A DNA stretch of 64,000 nucleotides, taken from assembly GCA_003550325.1 (NCBI GenBank), contig QKWP01000408.1:1-64000 (forward strand). The letters are read 5' to 3'. The notes under the pieces were generated by a model. It saw only the letters and a program-made list of their open reading frames with translations. It did not search any database and was not told the origin of the DNA. The translations under genes and the position numbers were made by a program. The stretch is from Gigaspora rosea (Eukaryota; Glomeromycota; Glomeromycetes; Diversisporales; Gigasporaceae). This document shows, in pieces, positions 46,440 through 57,478 of this stretch (position 1 is its first letter; every line of letters begins with the position of its first letter).

Positions 46440-48874
46440 GCTTCCATCTAGCTGCAGCTGGGGTAGCAAACTGTGTCTATTGGTTCACAATTGGGTACAG
46501 GTGCACCAGGCTTCAATGTAATAGCTACATAATGAATATTATTAACGATAGCTATTGCAAGTGCTTTATTTCAATTCAATGGATGGCTATGTGGAAGAAA
46601 GGTAAGGCTAATTTGTAATGAGAAAAAGTACAATGGTCTTTGATAAGCATTTGCTATAACATCTTTATTTGTAGCATCCTCATCTAGTGTTTGAATATGC
46701 AAGGGCCATCATTCCAAAAAATCTTTTTTAGAATTATCTCATAATCATTATTGGCTAAAAATAAAGTTTTATAAAATTGTTCTTTTTCAATTAATTTTTT
46801 TTGCAATTCCTTTCGAACCTCTACCACTCATTTTCATTTCTTTTTAGACATACTGCCAGTGCTCTGTATCCACAATTGCCATTTCTATTCACATTAATTA
46901 CCTTCTTTATATATTTATGCATATATGTAGGCATTTGATAAAGCTGCTATGGTTTTTAATGTTCTTTATAAATTTGGTGTGTTTTTCTTTTTTTTTAGCA
47001 GCTTTATCTTGTTGTTCACTAAGAAGATAATCTCTTTTAGTGGAAGCTGGTTGTCTTATATTTTCAGTATATAATAGTGCTTTTGAAATTGTAGCTTTCT
47101 TAGCAATTAGTGCTTCAATTTTTTAAAAAAATGTAGCTTTGATCCACTATCATTTAGGTTTTTATATTTTATTCAAGCATATACAAAGGCTTATTAATAG
47201 CTGTATCAGTTGACAAAGATAAAGGCAATAAAGGCACTTGTCTATGTTTGAGAAGCTAGCATGGATAAATAATTGAAAGTGGAATGAGTCCTGTTGATGG
47301 AATTATATGGTGGCATAGTAATTTGAAATTTAATTGCAATCTATACTTGCAAAAACTATCATTTGTTTTATTATTTTTTTCAGTTTCACATATTTCTCCT
47401 TTTATTTGATCAATAGCCCATTTAGAAATTTTTCTAACTAACTGTTCAAATCTCATATTATTAAGTATAAATGGATCTGCAAAAAAAGATTCAAACCAAA
47501 AGCACCATTTTTTTTGTAATTGATGTTGGCGAAAAGCACAATCAATATGTGAAAATACCTAATCTAACCCACTTGCTGTCTCTATTGCTTTTTTTAGATT
47601 GCCATGACTTTCTTCTGCTCGTTGTGTTAACTGAACTTCCATATGTAGGTAATTTTTTGTATATATATATACATCTAACATTCTGAATTCTTTTTCCATT
47701 CCTCTAAATAATTTTCAATATAGTTAGGATCTCTACTTTTCATTGCTGCTTTTTTTACCTCACCAAATGCTTCTTCAACTATATTCATCTCCTTAGCATA
47801 GGCTACTTTTTGAACTAATAACAATAATTTGTCATAGTCTTCATCAGAATCAAAAAATTTTTGGCATGCAGTTCATAAGTTTTGTGCAAGCATGTGCCAA
47901 ATAACAAGATTTTTTTTGCTTCAGGAAAAACTTTATTGGCTGCATTTCGAAGAGATTGGGACCTATCTAAAACGAATACTTCTTGAGAACAAAAGTATGC
48001 ATCATTGATTACCTCTTTTAAAGTATTTAGAAACTATTCATAAGTATGTTTTTTTTAATTTTCTATCCATGCCATTGCAATTTGTTAAGTGTTAAGAGAT
48101 TTTGCATTACCAATATTACTAAAACCAACAGCATTAATGAGAGAGAGTTTGTATAAATTTGTTTTGTAGGTCGCATCTACTATAAGCACCTCTGAACATA
48201 CAGAGTATGACATGCAGCTTTGATATGAGTAAAGAACAGATTTCTCATATAACTATCTAATGATAATAGATGATGAACTATATAATTACGCTCTTCTAAT
48301 TTTTGTAGAAGCTGCATAGTAGTATCATTATTTGAGCCCTCATTTAAAGCATTTCTAATTCTGTTAACGTTCATTAACAACATCTTTTGTGTACACTGTA
48401 CCATGCTTCCATTGTACTGCATCAGCAACTGACTGGACCGATGCACTACTTTTAAGCATTATATGAACTAGTTCCTTTTGTTTGCATTAAGCTGTCGATG
48501 TTGATGAAGACAATGAACTCGTGATGGAGTGAGAAGCTCATGGTTATGCTGATTTTTATAAGATCGCACTACCCAAACACCAGCATTCTCATTCAAAACA
48601 GCATACAAAGTAACAGGGCAGTTTTGACGTTTAATTTAATTCTTTTTCTTGTTTCATCAGTAATTTTATGGTTATTTCTATATTCGCCTCCCATTATGCA
48701 TTGTAAAAGAATATAAGAAACATGGCCACCTTTTTTACTGTGTGACAGTTTTGATAATGACACACTAAATGCAAAACCTGCCACTTTAGCGCCCTGTTGA
48801 GCAGCCTCTTTCAAGCTTTCTACAGTTAAAAATTCACTACCAACCTCTGGAATTTTTGGTTGTGATAAAAGCAT
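46440..48874 (-). pseudogene. MULE transposase with SWIM finger and OTU protease domain, decayed
   Basis: Read on the minus strand, a FAR1/WRKY-like DNA-binding start (48874 down) leads to NQHNHELLTPSRVH (about 48525-48565). Then come the MULE catalytic region with VDATYKTNLYKL (about 48145-48190) and DEDYDKLLLLVQKVAY. A SWIM-like remnant LLCHHIIPSTGLIPLSII follows near 47265-47320, and further on an OTU cysteine-protease start NGNCGYRALAVCL (catalytic Cys codon 46872-46874) and end IVNNIHYVA (catalytic-type His). Many stops and shifts separate these. MULE transposases cut and paste DNA; fusion with an OTU deubiquitinase-like domain is seen in some fungal and plant MULE proteins. The Asp before GNC is Asn here. 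Confidence 0.75.
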
Positions 48875-50704
48875 GATATAGGTGGTTTATTTTTTTTTGC
48901 TTGTTAAATCGTCTTATACAAATTAATTTTTTTTGTGCTTTAGTGTATATCTTCTTGTTTCTTGATATACAAAATGCAAAATATTTACTACAAACGAAAA
49001 CAATAAGTATTTTTTATGAAATGATATTTACTTTATATATGCTTATTACTAATTGATTCAAAATTTATTTATAGCAAGAAATTATTTAAGTGCAACTTTA
49101 TATATATGTTTAATATTATTATTATTTGATCATTTATAATCGATGAAGCTTAATCTAATTAAGTATTATTATTTTTGTTTCAACAGATAATTTCAAACAT
49201 AAACCTTGGCATTGGTAAAAACAAAAAAAAAAAAAGCCAATAAGATATCAATTACTTTTCTTATTTATTGTACAGAAACAAAACTACTCTTATCATCTGG
49301 CATGCATAGCAATAAAACATGAGCTTTTCTAATTAAGCGTTATAACAATATTACAATTACTACTCTCTTTTGGTTAATTTGTTTATATGGAGCACATTTA
49401 TATGCAGGTTTCAGAATTACCGGGTAATGATCTTCAATTCTGAGCATTAATCTCAATTTTTATATCGTAGTCTTTGTATTGTACGTTCTTGTTTAAAAAA
49501 ATCATTACATATTAAATAATAGTTTAAAACATATAGAAAATTTTATATTTATCTAATCATATTTAAGAATTCTTGCGCCAAAAGTAGTAATTTAATCAGC
49601 AATTATATAAAATTATTGTTTTTTTATAGCTTAATTTAATGGTTTTATAGATGCTTTACAAGGTTTTATTAATTTTGTCATACCCAAATTTATTATTATA
49701 ACCATATTGATATATTTTTATGTAAAGTTAGATCTCTCTAAATGCATAGCTGTAGGGCGGCTAAAAATCTTGCATTTAGAGTGATAAAAATCTATAAGTT
49801 TGGATCGAACAAGACCATGCATTTATAGAGGTCTTTTATAAATTATGCACTTAGAGTTAAGGAGGTCTACTTGTAATAAAAATATATATTATATAAATAT
49901 TGAATAACTATCAAAATAACTTGAAACTTAAAGCAAATTAGTATAGTGAGAGTGGCCTGTATAGTATTGTATGGGTGCGCAGTACTTATTTGAAATATTA
50001 AAATAATTTTGTTTTTTTTTCGGAGTTTCGTTGAATTTGTATCACGTGGCCATGCTCTGTCCAATATGTCACGTGATTCTGCTCTGTCCCTAAGCTCTGT
50101 CCGTAGACAGGGACACGGAAAAATTCATATATATATAGATATGAATAAAACGGAATTTTTAGTACAAAACGGTATAAAATGGAATTTTTTGGCAGCAACG
50201 AATTTTTGGCAAAATTAAGAGCAGTGTATGTTTAATTTGGGCCAGGTAATATAATTAGGAACGTCGGAAAGTTTCAGAAAAGTTCAGAAGATATCAAGAA
50301 ATATGAAATATGGGCGAGTTAGTCGGGAGGTCGCAGAGTTATAAAGAGTGAGCTCTCCATCTGGAAAATGTGCACTTATAGAGAGAACTAATTAAAACTT
50401 ATGATAATAATTACTCTAAATGCAATATATTTTATTGTGAAGAAAAGGAGCACTTGCGGAGAATTGACTGTATAGATAAAATAGGAGTAAAATTTTATAT
50501 CGCTATATAAAGGATTTTTTTACTATATCAAAATGAATTTTTTACAAATCAACCCGGTATTTTTCCGTGTCCCTGTCCGTAGAATTTCCGTTGCAAATCG
50601 GTCGTCACGTGACTCACGTGATCGATTTTGATTGGTCGATCACGGGGTCGCCATGGCCACCCTTTATTTAATTTATTAAAATTATATTTATTAATAATTT
50701 AGAT
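48875..50704. other. Intergenic with small inverted repeats
   Basis: A pair TAGATCTCTCTAAATGCAT (49731) / TTAGAGTTAAGGAGGTCTA (ending 49870) marks a possible 140-bp MITE. CAGGGACACGGAAAAA (50107) and its complement TTTTTCCGTGTCCCTG (ending about 50576) bracket a further 470-bp repeat with CACGTGAC words at both outer sides. No gene seen. Confidence 0.5.
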
Positions 50705-51657
50705 TATATGTTGGTAATGATATAAAACGTTTACCATCATTTCAAATTACCTTTCATTATTTACTACACATACAAGCTTGTATTAAAAATTGTGGGCCAT
50801 GTTGGGTATACTGGCAGTATCCAATTGAACGTTTATGTAGAATTTTGCAACCTATGGTCCGATCTAACATAAATTCATATAAAAATTTAATGAACAATAT
50901 TATTGTTACAAGATCGTTTTTATCATCTTCGTTTTGTTCCACATTTATGTGAACAAATATTACCTTTACAACAATAATCTAAACAATATAATCCATATCA
51001 AGTAATTTGGATTAGAGATGGCGGAGAAGAACCAAGCTTAGATTATACGTTAAATAATAAAGAGTTTATAGTATTATCAAATTTTTATCGTGCTAATTTA
51101 GATGAACCAATTTTAGAAGTAAGTTAATTTATACAAATTATTATTATAACAATAAGAATATTATAAGATACTAATTTACTATATTTTTTAAGTTAAATGA
51201 TTGGGGAGTAAAATATGCTAAGCTTCGTACAGGAGAAGGTTATATGATTGGTTCCTTAATGTCAAAAGTGGCAGCTAATGCCCGTGATAATTCATGTATA
51301 ATTGTAAGTTAATTTGATATACTATGATTTATTTATGTACCATATTTATATATTTATATACCTTTAAAGTATAAACTTGAGGTCAATGTTTCTAAGTTAA
51401 AAAATACAAAAAAAATATGAACTACAACAATTTTTTGGTCATGTACATTTTTATTTTCATTAAGTATTCCAGGGAAAATATCAACTACTTGCATATATTC
51501 ATAATGCTAAAAATGTATGAAAAGGATTATGTGATTTATATAGTTTCGAAGAATTTGGCGATTATGAGTTTGTAGATGTATCAAGGATACAAAAGTGCGT
51601 AAGATTTTTTAGGAATTGGAAAGAGTTTTTATGTTATAGACAAGACAAATTAGACTA
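50705..51657 (+). pseudogene. CACTA/Plavaka-like transposase C-terminal remnant
   Basis: The frame near 50730-50935 reads LPSFQITFHYLLH, GPCWVYWQYPIERLC and MVRSNINSYKNLM, the C-terminal block that follows the catalytic core in fungal Tnp2-like (CACTA, Plavaka or Kyakuja-like) proteins. A shift leads to HLRFVPHLCEQILPLQ. Later pieces (about 51000-51120, 51195-51304, 51471-51657) read EEPSLDYTLNNKEFI, LNDWGVKYAKLRTGEGYMI and SFEEFGDYEFVDVSRIQ, separated by GT-AG-like gaps. An in-frame TGA lies near 51521. The catalytic part is absent, so it is a 5'-truncated relic. The superfamily name is tentative. Confidence 0.6.
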
Positions 51658-52660
51658 AATGCAAATTGTAGTTGGAAATTCAAAATATGCAAATAGAATA
51701 TAAGCATCTGGTTCTAAATCAAACAAATAATAAATATTTGGTACTAATATTTGAAATATAGAGCTTTTTAATTCAAAATATTATGTAATTATTAGACTAA
51801 TATGAAATTATTTGTAAACGTTTGTTTAAGTTCAAATTTAAAGATATATTTAGCTATTAGAAATGCCGAATAAATTTAGATTTATTAGTATAATTGCAAA
51901 AACAGTACATATTTCGCATAATAAAATTCATCATCTCGGCTTTTCATAAATGAACTTGTTTATACTTTATGTACATACCATCTCTAGCATATATGTACCA
52001 TAACGTTCAACAAGCCTATACGCACGCGACAAGACATACAATCACGTGTCATTTGAACACGTACAATGAACCTACACGTGCCACCAACTCCGAGCCATTA
52101 CGAATATTACTGATACCACCCTGTACCACCACACGGACCACATTTTTATAGGGTAAGTTTAAAATTTTTAATAAATTTTTCTCATAAATCTTATAACAAA
52201 AGATAGCAGCATAGTGTCACCATCGTATGGGAGAGCTTGGTATTTTCATGTCGAGTTTAACTCCGATGGTTGACGTTAGAAGGTCGCATGAATTTGGCAG
52301 TAATTTATGGGACACGGATATTAATGATTTATTAGACATTTATTATAAAAGGAATGTAGATTTATTTAAGAATGATTTTGGAGAGCATACATTAGGTACA
52401 TTATATATATGAACAAAGGGCGAGGTCAACTCTTTATATACATCCTCATTTCTTTTAATGCCTACGTTAAGATCATAATGCCTATACTACTAATTATGAT
52501 TTCACATGCTTCCCCACATGCAACTCCTTCTATCAAGTTTATGCAAGTGCGTAAACGTGACTAGGGAAAATTCACATGGTTAAGCCACTGAAAATACAAA
52601 ATAATGCCTAATACGAGAAAGGTAAGATTAACATGGCTATATGGCAATACAATTATGGAA
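51658..52660. other. Intergenic, no supported gene
   Basis: The open stretch 52227-52412 (DINDLLDIYYKRNVDLFKND..) has balanced composition but no known domain, splice partners or homologue that I recognise. It could be a relic exon. Confidence 0.35.
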
Positions 52661-52668
52661 GGTATGTG

Positions 52669-54056
52669 TAATGTTGTTAGCTGAAATTGTTTTATGCTTG
52701 TAGAAATATTTCGACATTTGATATTTAGGCTGCCGAAATGTCTAAATATTATCGAAATCCTAAATTATGTCGAAATGTCTAAATAATGTCGAAATGTCTA
52801 AATTAAGAAATATATATGAAAAAACATATAGTAATAGGTTCGCTATCCAAACAAGCTCTAGCGTTCATACTTTAACATCAATACCTCTAGTCTAGGACTA
52901 ATTATTTGACCCTATACCAATCAACTCACGCATAAACGACTGACCTCTCGGTTCTAAAATTTTCTAAACCCCAAGGTCCTAAACTATATGAAAACACAAG
53001 CATAAGCAAGATGTCTAACATACGCCCATATAGCTAAAGAGAATCAGGGCGTCATCCTGCATCATCTGTTTCAGGTCCCTGCACTGCCATTGCAGCTGCA
53101 GAACTGTATGTAAATATCACGAAGTAGGGATGCGAATCGATTCTAAAAAATCAAAATCGATGATCGAAACCTCAAAATCGTTTTAGAATCGATGATCGAA
53201 TTCTAAATCTTTATAGTTATTTCTTGTATTGAGTGGCCCGATTAGATTCTATTTTTATTATTTAATACTGTAAGTTATTAGGTTTTACAAATAATATGAA
53301 GCAATGTACAAAGTTTTCTGGTTGTTTAAAGCTATACCAGAGCTTATTGCGCTTTGCAAAAATGTGTGACCTCTGCAGATCATGGTGTCATTTAAAATCA
53401 CGAGAAATCAGCTGATTTTTCAATTTTAAAGATTTCAGATCAATAGGGAGTTAAAATTTTACTGTGTAAATCACAGGGTCACACTTTTTTGCAAAACGCT
53501 ATAATTAAATAGAATCTTCATATTTACAACTTTAAAACAAATTATATAAATAATAATACGTATTATTAATAACAAACATAGACATTATAAAATGGCTACT
53601 GGTAAGTATAAACTATCAGTTAAAGTTTAAATTAAATAATGCGCATTAACAACAAATACAGCCATTAGAAATGGCTAAGTACAAAATATGGGCTTAATAT
53701 TTTTAATAACATGTGATTTAATAATAAACACCATATTTAAAAGCATAGAACATTTATTAAAATTTTTAGACTTCTAAATAGATAATATAAAACGATTATA
53801 TACTAATGCTACATACATATGTACATATATAATATTTTTATTGTTTATTTTAATTTAGACATTTAGTCATATAGATTATATTTAGTCAACTATTTAGACA
53901 TTTAGTCACATAGTATTTATTTAGTCAACTATTTAGACATTTAGGCAAATTTAGACTTTTGACATTTCGAAAAAAAAATAATGCCATGTCGAAATATATT
54001 TAGACACTAATTGCCTAAATAGTTGACTAAATTAAGTATTTCGACTAACAACATTA
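52669..54056. mobile_element. hAT-type non-autonomous element, 1388 bp
   Basis: The ends TAATGTTGTTAG / CTAACAACATTA are 12-bp inverted repeats. A perfect 8-bp duplication GGTATGTG lies outside them (52661-52668, 54057-54064). Both subterminal zones are packed with CGAAATGTCTAAAT or TTTAGACATTTAG words, typical of hAT transposase-binding arrays. The centre holds unrelated fragments: one minisatellite unit (53072-53105), an AATCGATGATCGAA repeat (53150-53210) and TTGCAAAA..GTGTGACC inverted segments (53355-53505). No transposase ORF. Confidence 0.93.
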
Positions 54057-54169
54057 GGTATGTGTCAACTTAAAGAATTATACAAATATGGAAATGAGAG
54101 ACAAGGGAAAATCCATTTTACTTATTTGCGCGGGTAACACAAACCAAAAAAGGAATTCCGATTTTGTAA

Positions 54170-54540
54170 ATAAACTAAGTGCGAGAGATAAAAAATTTAG
54201 GGTTAGGGCCTTAACGTTAGAGGCTATAGGGTTAGAGTGATTGTTAATATAAGTAAAATTTCATTCTCGTCATTTTTAATTAGTGCACAAGATCGATTTA
54301 AACATTAGTTTTTGCGTATTTTCGCTTTTTTCTTCTTTTACGCGTGTTCGAATTCTTCGTCGGGCTGATCCGGAATAGTCAAAATTTGCACTCTCCGATT
54401 GGCTATTTCCTCTCCAGGAGCTTGTATTACCCGCGCAAATAAGTGGATGCGGGAAAATCTATCCGTTACAATAGCATGACTGTACTGCGCAAGGTTAGTA
54501 TACGACCAAGTATTATAAATAAAATACAATATGTGAATAT
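54170..54540 (+). repeat. Fragment related to LINE inter-ORF spacer
   Basis: TTAGGGTTAGGG (54200), CTTTTTTCTTCTTT and GTCGGGCTGATCCGG (about 54359) occur in the same order and spacing as 4280-4430 in the LINE spacer. No ORF2 start follows. Probably a diverged relic of that LINE family. Confidence 0.5.
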
Positions 54541-55473
54541 ATAACCTAGAAAGATACGCATGCGAAAAACATCATATATGTAATAAATGTGAAAAATAGA
54601 TGCAGAAGATACAAGGGTTAATTAATGTAGATGTAAAAGAAAAAAATTCCATGTAGATTTAGTAACTTTTAACAATCGTGCCTGCATAGCGCTTGAAAAG
54701 AAGTATTTGTGTGATTCTCAATTATAATAAGTTTGAAATACTTATTATAAAATGTAACATACCTAAATGCACTCCTTCGGGATCATAGTAAAATGTGCGT
54801 CAAAATCTATAACCGTTGTATTATTTGGGACAAAACAAAGATGCGCATTTAGTGAGGTTTCTCATATGCATTTATGGAGGATGCATTTAAGAGTAATACA
54901 ATATTAACGTATAGTCGTATTTTTGGCTCTTATAAAAATTTGTAATTTATTAGTATTGAAATTTGCAATTAAAGGATTGTGATAAATCCGGATTAATCCA
55001 AAAATTTTTTTAACTTATTAGAAATAGATACCCTAAAGTATTAGTCAAAATTTTCCATTTTTTTTGCTAAAAATTAAATAATTTCCAATTTATACCTATG
55101 TTTCACTATGTTATTCTTAGTAAAAAATTTAAAATATGTTAATTTATTTTTAATGTATATATTTTTAAAAAACAAGTTTTTTTTTTAAAAAAAAATAGAA
55201 TTAAATTAAGTTTGAACAAGTTTAAGAAAAATTTATTTCAATTATTGTATCAATATAGTAACGTCGTAACAATTATTCAATAAATACAAACATTTAAGAA
55301 ATACAAAAGAACAAACGTATTTTAGACAAAATTTAGTAACGCACTTATAATAAATTAATAAGTTCAATTTAAATTTCTAACAATCTTTTTCTAATGTACA
55401 AACAATACAAACAAAAAACACATTATTTTAATAGAATTTTTAACCTTTGACAAGATTTATATCAGACGTCTGA
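54541..55473. other. Intergenic, nothing recognised
   Basis: AT-rich DNA downstream of the CAP gene. No feature beyond poly-A and poly-T runs. Confidence 0.4.
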
Positions 55474-55929
55474 TCAGGACTCTTCAGCGTCACTTTCTTC
55501 AAATGTACGACCAAAATCTTGAGTCCAATAATCGCCAGAACGCCCAACACCCAAATCCCTAAAATCAGGATTTAAAATATTTGCTCTATGGGGTGGAGAA
55601 TTCATCCACCTACGTGTATAGTAATTAATAAAATAATTTTGTTATTAAAAAGTACTAATAAAATAGTACTTAATGAAATAATAATAATAATTTACCCATC
55701 CATAACCGAATCCTCATTTTCATATCCTGAAGCTATATTTTCACCAATAGCATTCCAATCATAACCAGAATCAGTAACTCTGGTTGCAAAATCACCATCT
55801 ACATCATCATGACTTAATTCGTCAGATTCCTCCATTCTCTCCGAATGACGTTGAGCTGTACCAATAAGAAGACTGAAAACATTATTTTTTATAGTTATTA
55901 AAAAAACCATATATTAGCATATATAATTA

Positions 55930-55960
<31 letters not shown>

Positions 55961-56184
55961 CGTGTATATTTTAATATATATATATATATATATTGCAATC
56001 TGATTTATAAAATTATTAAAATTTACCTATTTAACTGAAGTGGAGGGTCTACGCCATTATCACTACGTGCAGAATTAACTAGACTAAGCATATAATCTAG
56101 ATCCAGATCATCCCCACAAACAATGTTAAAAAATAAAATTGCATTGATCATTAAAAAGACACCTAAAGATTTAATCGCTACCAT
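55474..56184 (-). CDS. Secreted CAP/SCP (PR-1-like) protein
   Basis: Three exons (56027-56184, 55696-55872, 55474-55609) join in frame to 156 residues. The signal peptide is MVAIKSLGVFLMINAILFFN, with cleavage near VCG. The CAP fold follows: LVNSARSDNGVDPPLQLN, QRHSERM (His62), YDWNAIGENIASGY (Glu97), WMNSPPHRANILNPDF (His119) and YWTQDFG. These are the four conserved CAP cavity residues or motifs. CAP proteins are extracellular and bind sterols or lipids; PR-1 relatives act in host-microbe contact. The Cys residues found in most CAP proteins are absent. The C-terminus is acidic (EESDAEES). Intron 1 contains a TA microsatellite. It looks intact. Confidence 0.88.
55935..55994. repeat. TA microsatellite in CAP intron 1
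   Basis: Two runs of TA (55935-55960 and about 55974-55993) are separated by CGTGTATATT. Confidence 0.9.
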
Positions 56185-57149
56185 TTTATTTTATTTTATA
56201 TATATATGTGTGTATATATTTTATAATAATGGGATATTTATTTATACTTTGGATTTAAATCTTAAGAAATTTAAAAGAATCCTAGAAAAACAAATTGTTG
56301 AGGGGAAAGAAATTGTATTTATAAAGGATTATGCTTTTTGATAATGTTAGAAAATAATGCACTCTCAACAGTGTTTTAAGTCTATCAAAGACTTAAAATA
56401 AATCGAGAAAAATGTTTCAGGAGAACATTTTATTCTTCAGAGGAATTCTCGATGTAACATTACCGGTAACTGTTGTTATATATTATAAGTATATACCGTA
56501 CGCATGTTACATATTTTTAACAATATTGGGATTAAAAGCGAACCTAATATAAACCTTATATTAATTAACCAGACAGATCTTGCATTCAATAAAACGTTAA
56601 TCATATAAATAGGGGAATACAAGATACAGTACAGCAGTAACAGTATATGCAGAAACAATAATTAATGCTAGTGTAACAAATAAATCATTTATAACTCCGA
56701 ATTTTATAACATTTTTAACATTAATTTAGTTAAACCGAATTATTGTTTTTTAGTATGAAAAAAGAGAAAAAGAGAAAAGTTCAATTATTAATATAAATAT
56801 ATCAGATATTGAAAGAAATCAAAAATTTTATACAGTTTCAGAATTTGGGAACCCCAAAAAGTAAATACAATAGCAAAATAGAATTGAATGTATCAGGTAT
56901 GCATAACGATAATGATACGCTACTGTAAGTGTATGCTGGTCATACTGAGCATATTATTTAACTCTGACAAAGGTGGGCGAATAACGGGAATATGGAAAAC
57001 ACCAGATTTTCATTGACTAATTCTACTTAATTGGTTATGAATTTCTAAATTCATTTAATAAGGTTATTGTCTCCCAGGGATCGCAGGAATCGCAGGGTCT
57101 TATGCGAACTAACTAATAAAAAAATGATTTCAGTTGGTTACAGCATAAT
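56185..57149. other. Intergenic, nothing recognised
   Basis: AT-rich upstream region of the CAP gene and downstream region of the receptor gene. No gene supported. Confidence 0.4.
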
Positions 57150-57345
57150 GTATTATAAGGGACACACATTAACATACAATTAAAAACAAAATATTATAAG
57201 GGATACACATTAACGCACACATTTAAAAACAAAGTGTTATAAGGAATATACATTAACACACATTTAAAAACACAAAGTGTCAAAAGGGATATACATTAAC
57301 ACACATTTAAAAAAAAAAGTGCAATGAAATATATATTGCTTTGTA
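57150..57345. repeat. Short tandem repeat, about 46-bp unit
   Basis: Four to five units of TATTATAAGGGATACACATT then AACACACATTTAAAAACAAA lie just 3' of the receptor gene stop at 57479. Confidence 0.8.
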
Positions 57346-57478
57346 CAAATTGAAATTTACATGAATCAAATGAAACAGGTACTGTGCAAAACATCACCAA
57401 ATAATCTAATATTACAAATACTAATGCTAATACAGTAAATTCCCTTCATATCATCCTTATGATATTTTAATTTAAGTA

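Noticed and set aside
47471..47686. Plus-strand frame beginning MDLQKKIQTK
   Set aside because: It lies antisense to the MULE pseudogene and has low complexity; a shadow frame.
52227..52412. Frame of 61 codons with balanced composition
   Set aside because: No recognisable domain or splice partners; kept only as a possible relic exon.
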